Below are positions 36,244-45,415 of a stretch of DNA of 64,000 nt, piece by piece. This DNA comes from Haematomicrobium sanguinis DSM 21259 (GTDB lineage: Bacteria; Actinomycetota; Actinomycetes; Actinomycetales; Micrococcaceae). Numbering within the stretch: the first letter of the stretch is position 1; the number at the start of each line of letters is the position of its first letter. The position numbers and the translations under genes were made by a program. The notes under the pieces are model-generated. The model saw nothing but the letters and a program-made list of their open reading frames with translations. It made no database searches and was not told the origin of the DNA. The DNA lies in contig NZ_JIAG01000001.1 in the NCBI RefSeq assembly GCF_000688395.1, positions 294,126 through 358,125 on the forward strand. Reading direction: 5' to 3'.

Positions 36244-37692
36244 ATGACGGCGATGCCCCCTACCGCACGAGCGCTGAAGTTAAAGGTCATTGGGCTGGCG
36301 GTATCGGCCGCCGTCGGCGGCTTCCTTTTCGGCTTTGACTCCTCGGTGGTCAATGGCGCCGTCGATTCCATCCAGGGCCGCTTTGAACTTTCCGACGCGC
36401 TCACCGGTTTCGCCGTCGCCTCCGCGCTGTTAGGTTGCGCACTGGGCGCGTACCTGGCCGGACGCGTTGCCGACCGCTACGGACGCCGCGCCACCATGCT
36501 GCTCGGCGCGGGCCTGTTCCTGATCTCCGCGATTGGCACCGGCTTCGCCTTCTCGGTGTGGGACCTCATCTTCTGGCGCGTGGTCGGCGGCCTCGGCATC
36601 GGTATTGCGAGCGTGATTGCCCCGATGTACATTGCCGAAATTTCGCCGAAACTCATCCGCGGGCGCCTCGCCTCGCTGCAACAGCTTGCGATCACGGTCG
36701 GTATTTTCGCGGCGCTCCTCTCCGACGCGCTCTTTGCTAACTGGGCCGGCGGCGCATCCGAACCGTTCTGGTTTGGCATCGAGGCGTGGCGCTGGATGTT
36801 CCTTGCCGGTGCTGTCCCAGCGATCGCATACGGCATTCTTGCCTGGCGGGTCCCCGAATCCCCGCGCTACCTCATGCAAACGGGCAAGGAAGAGGAAGCA
36901 CACCGCGTCTTCCAGATGGTCTGGCCCGCCGAAGACATCGCCAAGGCGGAACGGGAAATCCGCTCCAACATTGCCGAGGACAAGAAACTCGCCCGTATTT
37001 CGTTGTGGGGCGGCAAGTTCGGGCTTCTGCCCATTGTCTGGATCGGCATCATCCTCTCGGTGTTCCAGCAGTTCGTGGGCATTAACGTCATCTTCTATTA
37101 CTCGACCACGCTGTGGCGCTCGGTCGGGTTCCAAGAGTCGGATTCGCTATTCATCTCGGTGATCACCTCGGTGACCAACGTCCTGGTGACGATCGTCGCG
37201 ATTGCCCTTGTCGACCGCATCGGCCGCCGCCCCATCCTGCTCGCCGGCTCCATCGGCATGGCGATCTCGCTGGGAACCATGGCCATTGCGTTTTCCACTG
37301 CGAGCGGCACCGGAACCGAAGTTAGCCTGCATGGCGCCTGGGGCCCCATTGCGCTGATCGCCGCGAACGTGTTCGTCATCGCGTTCGGCGCCTCTTGGGG
37401 CCCGCTCGTGTGGGTGCTCCTGGGCGAAATCTTCCCGAACCGCATCCGGGCGAAGGCGCTCGGTGTCGCCGCCATGGCGCAGTGGATCGCAAACTTTCTG
37501 ATCACCGTGAGCTTCCCGGTCATGGCGGGGCTCAGCCTGCCGCTCACCTACGGCATGTACGCTCTCTTCGCGCTCCTCTCCTTCGTGTTTGTGCTCACGA
37601 AGATCCCCGAAACAAACGGCATGTCCCTGGAAGAAGCGGAAACACTGTTCACCGCTAAGCCGAGCCGCAAGGAACGCAAGCTGCGGGCGTAA
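36244..37692 (+). CDS. MFS sugar transporter, sugar porter family
   Basis: The protein has 482 residues and 12 TM helices. Sugar-porter signatures are RVADRYGRRATM in loop 2-3, PESPRYLM after helix 6, DRIGRRPILL in loop 8-9, and PETNGMSLEE at the end. The substrate is not fixed by sequence; a hexose, pentose or polyol is likely. It is preceded by a 150-bp region with a hairpin and stands alone. It could take over hexuronate or sugar import, because the ABC transporter of the uronate locus is lost. Confidence 0.87.
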   Translation: MTAMPPTARALKLKVIGLAVSAAVGGFLFGFDSSVVNGAVDSIQGRFELSDALTGFAVASALLGCALGAYLAGRVADRYGRRATMLLGAGLFLISAIGTGFAFSVWDLIFWRVVGGLGIGIASVIAPMYIAEISPKLIRGRLASLQQLAITVGIFAALLSDALFANWAGGASEPFWFGIEAWRWMFLAGAVPAIAYGILAWRVPESPRYLMQTGKEEEAHRVFQMVWPAEDIAKAEREIRSNIAEDKKLARISLWGGKFGLLPIVWIGIILSVFQQFVGINVIFYYSTTLWRSVGFQESDSLFISVITSVTNVLVTIVAIALVDRIGRRPILLAGSIGMAISLGTMAIAFSTASGTGTEVSLHGAWGPIALIAANVFVIAFGASWGPLVWVLLGEIFPNRIRAKALGVAAMAQWIANFLITVSFPVMAGLSLPLTYGMYALFALLSFVFVLTKIPETNGMSLEEAETLFTAKPSRKERKLRA

Positions 37693-37701
37693 GGTGAGCA
37701 T

Positions 37702-37710
37702 CGCCGTCGT
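37702..37710 (-). repeat. Intergenic copy of the dispersed ACGACGGCG motif
   Basis: In motif orientation the context is GAAGC-motif-ATGCTC, close to the full consensus. It starts 10 bp after the sugar-transporter stop. Confidence 0.78.
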
Positions 37711-37758
37711 GCTTCACTGCCCGGATACGCAAATGCGCGCTGATAAAGTGGAGCCGAT

Positions 37759-38700
37759 ATGAACTCTCACTTTCTGCAGTCCGAGGCATGGTCCGTGTTT
37801 CACGAGGCGATGGGGCACACCACTCATCGGCGCTCCGGCGACGGGTGGGAGTTTTTGGCCGTCGAGGAGGATGGCGGCGGCGGGCTCAAGCGGCTTTATA
37901 CCCCCTACGGCCCGACCGTCGATTCCGAGGCGGCGCTCGAGGACGCTTTGACGGCGCTCGTGGCGCTCGCCAAGCAGGTGAAGGCCGCGTATGTGCGCGT
38001 GCAGCCGAGCGGGCCGGGGCTGACTCCTGGGGCGATCGCCGCGCTCGGGCTTAAGCCGATCAAGCACTCGCAGCCCGAGCACACCTGGCGGCTGGATCTC
38101 ACTCAGGACGCCGAGGCGATCCTGAATGGCATGGCCGGGAAAAAGCGGAACCTGTATCGCAATTACACGAAAAAGGGTATGAGTTATCGGGTTTCGACCG
38201 ATCCCGCGGATGTTGAGGATTTAATTCGGCTCATGCACGGCGTCGAAGACGCGAATGACGTGAATTTTCATGAGGACGAATACTTCCGCACCCAAGCGCG
38301 CGCCCTCATGCCGCGCGGCTTCGCGCGCTTGCATTTCATTGATTTAGCTAAAGAGGACGGCACCACAGAGCCGATTGGGGCGGCATTATCGTACGACGGC
38401 GATGAGGTCACCTATTACGCGTATGCTGCGGCTAGCCACGAATTCCGTAAATTGCCTGCCAGTACGGTGCTTTTGGCGGAAATGATTATGCGCGCCAAGG
38501 ACGATGGGCAGAAGACTTTCGACTTTTACGGGATCACCGATTCGGAGGACCCGGATCACCCGTGGGCGGGTTTCACGAAATTCAAGAAGACCTATGGCGG
38601 TTACCAACACGATTTTTCGGCCACATACGAGTTGGGTGTGAATAAGCCCGCGTACTGGTTGTATTCGCTGGCCCGCAAAATTCAGCAACGGGGGAAGTAG
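37759..38700 (+). CDS. FemAB/FemX-like peptidoglycan bridge aminoacyltransferase
   Basis: The protein has 313 residues in two GNAT-like halves. QPEHTWRLDLTQDAEAILNG and KRNLYRNYTKKG match the typical Fem region that binds aminoacyl-tRNA and lipid II, and GVEDANDVNFHEDEYFRT and WAGFTKFKKTYGG occupy the usual later positions. Fem proteins add residues from tRNA to the third-position amino acid of lipid II. The next gene starts one base after this stop, which suggests that two Fem proteins build a branched bridge. Confidence 0.85.
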   Translation: MNSHFLQSEAWSVFHEAMGHTTHRRSGDGWEFLAVEEDGGGGLKRLYTPYGPTVDSEAALEDALTALVALAKQVKAAYVRVQPSGPGLTPGAIAALGLKPIKHSQPEHTWRLDLTQDAEAILNGMAGKKRNLYRNYTKKGMSYRVSTDPADVEDLIRLMHGVEDANDVNFHEDEYFRTQARALMPRGFARLHFIDLAKEDGTTEPIGAALSYDGDEVTYYAYAAASHEFRKLPASTVLLAEMIMRAKDDGQKTFDFYGITDSEDPDHPWAGFTKFKKTYGGYQHDFSATYELGVNKPAYWLYSLARKIQQRGK

Positions 38701-39789
38701 ATGCCCACTCGTTTCGCGAGCGAGTCGGAAATTGCCGACTGGGACAATTTTGTGGCCGGGAACCCGCAGGGTGCGGATGTTTTGCAGTCGGTGGAGTTTG
38801 GCCGGGCGAAGGAGCGGCGGGGCTGGCGGCCGCGCTACATTGTCGATGACTTCGGCGGGCATCTGGCCCTAGAGAAGTCCTTTCCCGGTCTAGGGAAGTT
38901 CTGGTACTTCCCCAAGGGCCCGAACGTGACGACCGTTTCGGGGTTGCGTGAGTTTGCCGAGTCCTTTGAGTCCTTCGCCCGTGGCGCCGGAGTGTTTGGG
39001 TACAAGGTGGAGCCGAACATACTGCGCGGCGAGGCTGTTGGTGAGGGCGGCTCGGGCGCTTCGGGCGGTGTGGACAAGTGGAGCGCGATCGCCGAGATTG
39101 AGCGGCTGGGATTTGTGCCGGTCGGCGCCGTTCAGGTGAATCAATCCACCGTGATTGTCGATCTGTCCGAAGGCGCCGAGGCGGCCAAGGCGAAATTCCG
39201 GCCGCGGCACCGCACCGACATCAACCGGGCCGTGCGCGAGGGCGCTCGGGTGGAAGCGGTCGCCGCGACAGATGAGAACTGCCGGATCATGTATGACATT
39301 TACGCCCAGACCGCGGCCGGGCAGTTTGATGTGCGCAGTTTCGAGTATTACCGGGCGCTGTGGCAGGACTATGACGCGACCGGCAAGGGGCAATTGTTCT
39401 TTGTCTATTCCGGCGACGCCGTGATTGCCGGTGCCTTCGTCATGTTGCTCGGCACCGTCGGCAGTTATAAGGACGGCGCGTCCGTGCGGGAAAAGGTGGT
39501 GTACGGGGCGAGCCATTTGTTGCAGTACGCGATCATGGAATGGCTCGCCGAGCGCGGGTACACCAGTTATGACCTCGTCGGTGCACCGCCCTCGGACCGC
39601 GTTGATGACAAGACGCACCCCTTCCACGGGCTCGCCCGGTTTAAGACCGGTTTTGAGAAGCACATCACCGACTATGTGGGCGCTTTCGACAAGGCTGTTG
39701 TGCCCTGGAAGTACCGGCTGTGGATGTCCTTCGGCGAGCGGGCGCTCGCGAAACTGCACCGCCGCAAATTCCACGACGCAATGTACTAG
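38701..39789 (+). CDS. Second FemAB-like aminoacyltransferase
   Basis: The protein has 362 residues. Motifs parallel the upstream gene: VNQSTVIVDLSEG, KAKFRPRHRTDINRAVREGA, and near the end HPFHGLARFKTGFEKH. The Fem fold is complete, without the coiled-coil insertion of staphylococcal FemA. It is translated directly after the first Fem gene. The two differ in sequence, so they probably add different residues or act at successive positions. A hairpin pair follows the stop. Confidence 0.85.
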   Translation: MPTRFASESEIADWDNFVAGNPQGADVLQSVEFGRAKERRGWRPRYIVDDFGGHLALEKSFPGLGKFWYFPKGPNVTTVSGLREFAESFESFARGAGVFGYKVEPNILRGEAVGEGGSGASGGVDKWSAIAEIERLGFVPVGAVQVNQSTVIVDLSEGAEAAKAKFRPRHRTDINRAVREGARVEAVAATDENCRIMYDIYAQTAAGQFDVRSFEYYRALWQDYDATGKGQLFFVYSGDAVIAGAFVMLLGTVGSYKDGASVREKVVYGASHLLQYAIMEWLAERGYTSYDLVGAPPSDRVDDKTHPFHGLARFKTGFEKHITDYVGAFDKAVVPWKYRLWMSFGERALAKLHRRKFHDAMY

Positions 39790-39808
39790 ACGGCGCGAGC
39801 GAGCCGCG

Positions 39809-39852
39809 GGGTCTAGAATTGAGGGCTTCTAGACCCATAACTGTTATGGGTC
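39809..39852. terminator. Two overlapping hairpins between convergent Fem and DoxX genes
   Basis: GGGTCTAGAA (39809-39818) pairs with 39827-39836, and GACCCATAA (39832-39840) pairs with 39844-39852. The shared GACCC means that only one can form at a time. They probably terminate the two convergent units. Confidence 0.65.
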
Positions 39853-39867
39853 GAGCAGCCCTCTGGT

Positions 39868-40299
39868 TTAGACGTCTTCAGTGCGGCTGCGATTGCGGCC
39901 AAACAAAAGACCGTCGATGGATGCGCGGCCCGGACCGGTGAACGCGAGCGCGAGGCCGGCCGCTCCAATCAACATGACAAGCTCGTAACCGCCATCCACG
40001 GCAAAGAATCCCGCGCTCAAGTGCACTGCGAACGCCGCGTAGGCCATGCTGATCGCGACCAGCACGCCGACGATGCGGGTTGCTAAGCCGACAATGAGCG
40101 CGATGCCACCAACCAACTCCAAGGTCGATTGATAAACGGCTGAGACCTCCGGGAGCGGCACGTTCATGCCCGCAAAGCTTTTTTGTACCCCGACAAGCCC
40201 AAACTCAAAGTACTTCTGCCAACCGTGTACCAGCAGCGTGATGCCCGCGGCCAGGCGAAGAATGAGAAGTCCGAGCGAAACAGATCCAGATGGTTGCAT
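39868..40299 (-). CDS. DoxX-family membrane protein
   Basis: The protein has 143 residues and four TM helices. LILRLAAGITLLVHGWQK at the N-terminus and YELVMLIGAAGLALAFTGPG in the last helix are typical DoxX features. Roles of this family vary; in mycobacteria a DoxX protein joins a membrane oxidoreductase complex with SodA and SseA. GGAGGG lies eight bases before ATG 40299, so the longer start at 40335 is rejected. Confidence 0.82.
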   Translation of the reverse strand: MQPSGSVSLGLLILRLAAGITLLVHGWQKYFEFGLVGVQKSFAGMNVPLPEVSAVYQSTLELVGGIALIVGLATRIVGVLVAISMAYAAFAVHLSAGFFAVDGGYELVMLIGAAGLALAFTGPGRASIDGLLFGRNRSRTEDV

Positions 40300-40420
40300 G
40301 AGTAGTCCCTCCGTTGTGAGCGTGAATTCGGGCAATACCCAGTAAGACGCGCCAGCGGTGCTGGAGGTTCACCGACACCCCCGAGGTTCTTCACGACAGA
40401 AATTTCTTGAAATGCTTCCC

Positions 40421-40439
40421 TTTGGCCAAATAGGCCAAA
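40421..40439. promoter_or_regulatory. Operator of the toxin-antitoxin operon
   Basis: TTTGGCC-AAATA-GGCCAAA is a perfect 7-bp inverted repeat ending 16 bp before the antitoxin ATG. Phd/YefM proteins repress their own operon from such sites. Confidence 0.7.
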
Positions 40440-40455
40440 ACGGTACAATATCTGT

Positions 40456-40722
40456 ATGGCACATACGACGACCAATCTCACGGTGGGGCAGTTGAAGGAC
40501 TCGCTGTCCAACGCCATCAACTCAGCAAGCTACGGGCAAGAGCGTGTGGGGATCACTAAGCACGGGAAGCTTACGGCGGCGTTGATCAGCGTCGAAGATC
40601 TGGAGTTGCTTGAGGCACTCGAGGACGCTTCTGACCTGCATGCTTATCAAACTGCTAAAGCCGAGGATGATGGAACTCGCGTCAGTCTCGAAGAATTGCA
40701 GGCCGAGACTCGAAACTCCTGA
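40456..40722 (+). CDS. Phd/YefM-type antitoxin
   Basis: The protein has 88 residues. The N-terminal half (VGQLKDSLSNAINSAS, then ERVGITKHGKLTAALISVED) is the Phd/YefM dimerisation and DNA-binding fold; the acidic, disordered C-terminus would bind and neutralise the toxin. It is autoregulated through the palindrome just upstream and translationally coupled to the toxin gene (one-base overlap). Confidence 0.9.
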   Translation: MAHTTTNLTVGQLKDSLSNAINSASYGQERVGITKHGKLTAALISVEDLELLEALEDASDLHAYQTAKAEDDGTRVSLEELQAETRNS

Positions 40723-40976
40723 TGAAATATCGGGTCGAATTCACCGCGGCGGCAGCGAAGCAGTTACGCAAGCTAGACGCTGGCATTCGGCGCCGGATCG
40801 AATCCTCGTTGGGCAAGCTTCGCGACAATCCTCGCCCAGCGGGGGTTAAGAAGCTCAGTGGCGCTGACAATTCCTGGAGAATTCGCATTGGCGACTACCG
40901 CGTAATCTACGAGATTCATGACGAGGTGATTACTGTCCTTGTCCTCCGCGTTGCACATCGCCGGGAGGTCTACTGA
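40722..40976 (+). CDS. RelE/ParE-superfamily toxin
   Basis: The protein has 84 residues. AKQLRKLDAGIRRRI, LSGADNSWRIRIGDYRVIYEI and VLVLRVAHRREVY are the conserved RelE core with Arg and His residues that act in ribosome-dependent mRNA cleavage in RelE proteins. The family also includes ParE gyrase poisons, but the Arg/His pattern favours RelE. It is the second gene of the operon. Confidence 0.9.
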   Translation: MKYRVEFTAAAAKQLRKLDAGIRRRIESSLGKLRDNPRPAGVKKLSGADNSWRIRIGDYRVIYEIHDEVITVLVLRVAHRREVY

Positions 40977-41009
40977 ATCGGACTTCTCAGGTAGGAAGTA
41001 GCCAGTTAC

Positions 41010-41900
41010 CTAAACTTGATCGAAGGTGTTGCCGGTGAGCCGCTCGTACGCTTCGATGTAGCGGGCGCGGGTTTTCTCCACGATATCGGTTGGGAGCGCC
41101 GGGGGCTCGGTGCTTCGATCTGTCCAGCCAGCTTCGGGCGAGGTCAACCAGTCGCGGACAAACTGCTTGTCGAAGGACGGTTGGGGCCCTCCCGGCTGAT
41201 ATGTTTTTTCGTCCCAGAACCGGGACGAGTCCGGGGTCAACACTTCGTCCCCCAAGGTCAGCACGCCGTTGGCATCCGTGCCGAACTCGAACTTGGTGTC
41301 CGCCAAAATGATTCCGTGCTCTCGAGCGATCTTTTCGGCTTGGCCATAGATGCCGAGGGTTGCTTCCCGCAGAGCATCCGCCATCGGTTCGCCGACGCGC
41401 TCGACCGTCCCGGCGAAGTCAATGTTTTCGTCGTGCTCGCCGAATTCTGCTTTGGCACTCGGGGTAAAAATCGGCGGATCGATACGGGATCCATCCACCA
41501 GACCATCGGTGAGCCGTTGCCCGGAAACCGTGCCGGTACGTTGGTAGTCGCCAAGGACCGAGCCGGTCAGATAACCGCGGGCGATGCATTCAATCGGTGC
41601 CATATCCAGTTTCTCGCAGATCATCGCGCGTCCGGCAACCTCATCCGGCACCTCGGTAGAAATGACGTGGTTGGGAAAGTCGAGTTGGTCAAACCACCAC
41701 AAGCTGAGTTTGGTCAGCACCTTGCCCTTGTCCGGGATTTCGGTGGAAAGCACATAGTCGAATGCGCTGATGCGATCGCTCGCAACCACCAGAACGCGAT
41801 CGGTAATGCTCTGGTCTTCGGGAACGTACAGGTCCCGCACTTTGCCCGAATAGAGGTGCTTCCAGCCAGGTACGTCGACAATTTCGGCTTCAAAACCCAC
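41010..41900 (-). CDS. purC: Phosphoribosylaminoimidazole-succinocarboxamide synthase
   Basis: The protein has 296 residues. YSGKVRDLY near the N-terminus, CEKLDMAPIECIARGYLTGS, and ILADTKFEFG carrying an Asp of the active site are PurC/SAICAR synthetase signatures. It joins Asp to CAIR with ATP in de novo purine synthesis. The length is that of the bacterial/yeast long form. The gene lies directly downstream of purD and overlaps it by one base. Confidence 0.95.
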   Translation of the reverse strand: MGFEAEIVDVPGWKHLYSGKVRDLYVPEDQSITDRVLVVASDRISAFDYVLSTEIPDKGKVLTKLSLWWFDQLDFPNHVISTEVPDEVAGRAMICEKLDMAPIECIARGYLTGSVLGDYQRTGTVSGQRLTDGLVDGSRIDPPIFTPSAKAEFGEHDENIDFAGTVERVGEPMADALREATLGIYGQAEKIAREHGIILADTKFEFGTDANGVLTLGDEVLTPDSSRFWDEKTYQPGGPQPSFDKQFVRDWLTSPEAGWTDRSTEPPALPTDIVEKTRARYIEAYERLTGNTFDQV

Positions 41901-43210
41901 TAGCGCACGCCTCCGGTTGAAGCAGAATCCGAAGCACCGGGAACCTGAATCTTTCCAGCGGCTGCCTTCGCCGCAATATCGGTCCGGAACTGCCCGCCCT
42001 CAAGTTCGATCAAATCCATGCCGGCATATGCTTCTTCGCGCGCTTGAACAAGGTCCTCGCCCAAAGCAACCACCGCAAGAACGCGACCTCCGGCACTGAG
42101 GAGCTTATCGCCGTCGTCCCTCTTGGTCCCCGCGTGCAGCACATGCACATCCGGGAGGCGGTTCGCCTTCTTGACCCCGCGAATACGGTCCCCGGTGCGC
42201 GGGGTATCGGGGTAATTCGCCGAGGCTAGGACCACGGCGACGGCCGGGCGCGGGTCCCAATTGAGCTGCTCGTCTTCATCCAGCTGGCCCGTCGCCGCGG
42301 CCAGAAGGAGCTGACCGAGCGGGGTCTTGAGGCGAGCCAAAACGGCTTGAGTTTCCGGGTCGCCGAACCGGGCATTGAACTCGACCACGCGGGTGCCGCG
42401 CGAAGTCAGCGCGAGACCGACATACAGGACGCCCACGAACGGTGTTCCCCGGCGGGCCATTTCCTCGATAGTCGGGAGGGCAATGCGATTCATGACCTCG
42501 TCAACGAGCCCGGCGGGCGCCCAGTCGAGTGGAGTGTAGGCGCCCATACCGCCGGTGTTGGGACCTTCGTCATTGTTGAAAATGCGCTTGAAGTCTTGCG
42601 CCGGTTGGAGCGGGAGTGCGGTGCGCCCGTCGCTGATGACAAAGAGGCTTACTTCCGGACCGTCGAGATATTCCTCAATGACCACCGTCCCGCCGGCCGC
42701 GAAGCATTCCTCGGCATGGGCGAGTGCGACGTCGCGATCCTCGGTAACCACCACTCCCTTACCTGCTGCGAGCCCGTCATCTTTGACGACGTAGGGGGCG
42801 CCGAAGGTGTCAAGAGCTTCTTCGGCCTCGTCACGGTTGTTCGCGACCTTGGCCATGGCGGTGGGGACATTAGCGGCGGCCATGATCTGCTTAGCGAACG
42901 CCTTGGAAGCCTCGAGCTGCGCGGCCTCTTGGCTCGGCCCAAACACGTTGAACCCCGCGTCTCGCAGTATGTCGGAAACACCCGCGGCGAGGGGAGCTTC
43001 CGGCCCGATGATCACGAGGTCTGGGGTGAGTTTCGTGGCGAGAGCGAGGACTTCAGCCGGGTCGTTCGCGTTGATCTGGTGGGTTGGAACGAGGTCGGCG
43101 ATCCCGGCGTTTCCGGGCGCGGCGTGCACCTCGGAAACTTGAGGGTCTTTCAGAAGCGCTCGGATGATGGCATGCTCGCGGCCGCCCGGGCCCAGAACCA
43201 GTACTTTCAC
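41900..43210 (-). CDS. purD: Phosphoribosylamine-glycine ligase
   Basis: About 436 residues from GTG 43210 (TTG 43219 is possible). LVLGPGGREHAIIRAL opens the Rossmann-like N-domain, the ATP-grasp region contains VVKDDGLAAGKGVVV, and VEFNARFGDPETQAVL is the PurD signature. It makes GAR from phosphoribosylamine, glycine and ATP. With purC it forms a two-gene purine operon. Copies of the dispersed motif do not disturb the reading (42109). Confidence 0.94.
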   Translation of the reverse strand: MKVLVLGPGGREHAIIRALLKDPQVSEVHAAPGNAGIADLVPTHQINANDPAEVLALATKLTPDLVIIGPEAPLAAGVSDILRDAGFNVFGPSQEAAQLEASKAFAKQIMAAANVPTAMAKVANNRDEAEEALDTFGAPYVVKDDGLAAGKGVVVTEDRDVALAHAEECFAAGGTVVIEEYLDGPEVSLFVISDGRTALPLQPAQDFKRIFNNDEGPNTGGMGAYTPLDWAPAGLVDEVMNRIALPTIEEMARRGTPFVGVLYVGLALTSRGTRVVEFNARFGDPETQAVLARLKTPLGQLLLAAATGQLDEDEQLNWDPRPAVAVVLASANYPDTPRTGDRIRGVKKANRLPDVHVLHAGTKRDDGDKLLSAGGRVLAVVALGEDLVQAREEAYAGMDLIELEGGQFRTDIAAKAAAGKIQVPGASDSASTGGVR

Positions 43211-43275
43211 AGTTCCCAAGCCTATCTGAAGTGCCGGGCCGCCAGCCTGCCAGAAGGGAGTTAGCCGCTACGTCG

Positions 43276-43830
43276 CTACATTTTTTCAGGACGGCGGAAT
43301 TGGAACTCGCCCGAAACCTGATCCGCAAACATCTCAGCGAGGTCAAGGGGGAAGTCGTCTGAGGGAGAGACATCCCAATTGAGCGTAAATTCGTGGCTGA
43401 TAATGCCGTTCGACAGTTGGACCGCAACGCCATTGTCAATCCACTTGACGCGCCTGCACTGCAATCCGACCTCGCGACTAGAGACGAAATCGGGATAGTA
43501 GCCCAGAATTCTCAGTGCTTCGATCCAATTTTGTTGAAAGCTGTCGTCGGGCGGTGGAATTCTGACCTGATCTGCGTAGACCTCGAGTTCAGCCTCGGTA
43601 GGAGAATCTACCCCTATCTTCTTGCAGATATCGTTTACCTCAGAGTCGAGAGAGAGCAGAAATGAATTGCCGCTGTTCACCGTGATCATGAATGATGCGT
43701 TCCCCAGAAGCACCTCACAAATCCGTACCGCCGAGGAGCCGCGAAAGCGATGCAACCATTCCACGAACGAGATTCGCTGAAGGGCCCTTCCGATCACGCG
43801 CTCTCTGTCGGCACACAATTTTTCAATCAT
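43276..43830 (-). CDS. Hypothetical protein, possible acquired gene
   Basis: The protein has 184 residues, soluble, with no TM segments or motif that I recognise. It contains a Trp/Asn-rich middle (SFQQNWIEALRILGYYPDF) and an acidic C-terminal third. The GC content is visibly lower than in flanking genes, and the gene stands alone between purD and uxaC. Low GC and orphan status suggest horizontal transfer; an immunity protein is one possibility but there is no toxin next to it. Confidence 0.5.
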   Translation of the reverse strand: MIEKLCADRERVIGRALQRISFVEWLHRFRGSSAVRICEVLLGNASFMITVNSGNSFLLSLDSEVNDICKKIGVDSPTEAELEVYADQVRIPPPDDSFQQNWIEALRILGYYPDFVSSREVGLQCRRVKWIDNGVAVQLSNGIISHEFTLNWDVSPSDDFPLDLAEMFADQVSGEFQFRRPEKM

Positions 43831-43942
43831 ATGGACGCTTCGTGGTGACTCATCATGTAGCCGGCTTCCTTCGGTCTATCTCTTGCCCGAAGCGTAGCAA
43901 TTCTTCACTCGAAGGGGAATGAAGCGGAAACGCCGTTGTTGC

Positions 43943-45415
43943 TTAGAGCCGGAAAACACTCCGCGGGATCGCGTCGACCAAGTCGCGCGCGATCACCCCG
44001 GCCTCCTCCCGTCCCAATTGCCCGGTCACCACCAGATTGGCCAGGAACCCGGCGTCCAGCCGACGCGACATGTCGTGCCGTGCCGGGATCGAACAGAACG
44101 CTCGGGTGTCATCGATGAACCCGCTCGTCTTATAGAAGCCGGCCGAATCGGTCGCCGCCTCGCGGAAACGCCGAATTGCAGAGGGCGTATCCAAAAACCA
44201 CCACGGCGCGCCCACGAACACGCTCGGATAAAACCCGGCCAGCGGCCCCAATTCGCGGGAAAACACCGACTCATCCACGGTGAACAGCACCATCCGGAAC
44301 GCCGGATCCGTGCCGATGTCCTCCAGCACGGCGCGCAGCGGCTCCGTATAGAAGGAGAGCAACGGGAGGTCGTGACCGGTGTCCGGCCCAAACCGCTCCA
44401 AGGTCGGGCGGTGGTGATTGCGCAATACCCCCGGATGCAGCTGCATGACCAGACCGTCATCCCGGCTCATCAACGCAAACTGATACAGCATGTTGCGCCG
44501 GTACGCGGCGGCATCCTCCGGAGAGACAGCACCGCCGGCACTACCAGAACCGCCAGCACCGCCAGCCATCCCGGCTCGATGAATCCGCTCCGCCTCAGAA
44601 TCTGACAGCGGCACCGCCCACGCATCGACCACACCGGTGTCAGTCGCGGTTGCGCCGTGCGCGGCAAAGTACGCACGCCGCAACCGCAACGCCTCCAACA
44701 ACCCCGCATAACTGGCGGTAGAAACCCCGGCGATCTCGCCAAGAGCTGCCACATCCCGCGCCCACCCCGCCAACGAAGGGTCCATGTACTTATCCGCCCG
44801 GAACGTCGGCAGCACCCGCCCGCTAAACGACTCGTCCGCGGCCAGCGCAGCATGTGCCGCGAGCGAATCCTCGGGCGCATCGGTGGTCGCCAACACCGCA
44901 ATGTTGAACCGTTCAAACAGCGCGCGCGGCAAAAACTCCGGCTCGCGCAGCAGCGCCGCAATCTCGTCATAGAGTGCATCCGCGGTTTCCGCACTCGGCA
45001 CCGAGGTCAGCCCAAACACGTCGGCAAACACCGACTCAAACCAGTACCGCACCGGCGTTCCGGCGAAAACATGCCACTTTTCGCAGAACAACCGCCACAC
45101 CGCACGCGGATCCGCAGCCGCGCCAGCCGAACCCGCCGAACTCGCCGGACCAGCCGCGCCATCCGACCCGCGACCCAATTCATCCAACGGCACCCCATGC
45201 GCGTGCAAGAGCCGCAACACATAGTGGTCGGGCACCAACAGCAGCGAGGCCGGATCCTCAAACGGCTCATTGGCGGCCAGCAACGCCGCATCCACATGCC
45301 CGTGCGGGGAAATAATCGGCGCCCCGGCCACCTGCTCATACAGCTCGCGCGCAACCTCCCGCTCCCGCGCGTCCACCGGGAACAATCGATCCGGGTCCAA
45401 TGTCAAGGAACTCAT
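43943..45415 (-). CDS. uxaC: Uronate isomerase (glucuronate/galacturonate isomerase)
   Basis: The protein has 490 residues. APIISPHGHVD near residue 35 holds the first metal-binding His pair, VLATTDAPED and FRADKYMDPSL are conserved UxaC strands, and QLHPGVLRNHHRPTLERFG is close to the family signature. It converts glucuronate to fructuronate. Two Gly/Ala/Ser-rich inserts (about residues 82-100 and 280-300) are unusual. A longer frame running into the lacI region is a read-through artefact. ATG 45415 overlaps the regulator stop. Confidence 0.93.
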   Translation of the reverse strand: MSSLTLDPDRLFPVDAREREVARELYEQVAGAPIISPHGHVDAALLAANEPFEDPASLLLVPDHYVLRLLHAHGVPLDELGRGSDGAAGPASSAGSAGAAADPRAVWRLFCEKWHVFAGTPVRYWFESVFADVFGLTSVPSAETADALYDEIAALLREPEFLPRALFERFNIAVLATTDAPEDSLAAHAALAADESFSGRVLPTFRADKYMDPSLAGWARDVAALGEIAGVSTASYAGLLEALRLRRAYFAAHGATATDTGVVDAWAVPLSDSEAERIHRAGMAGGAGGSGSAGGAVSPEDAAAYRRNMLYQFALMSRDDGLVMQLHPGVLRNHHRPTLERFGPDTGHDLPLLSFYTEPLRAVLEDIGTDPAFRMVLFTVDESVFSRELGPLAGFYPSVFVGAPWWFLDTPSAIRRFREAATDSAGFYKTSGFIDDTRAFCSIPARHDMSRRLDAGFLANLVVTGQLGREEAGVIARDLVDAIPRSVFRL

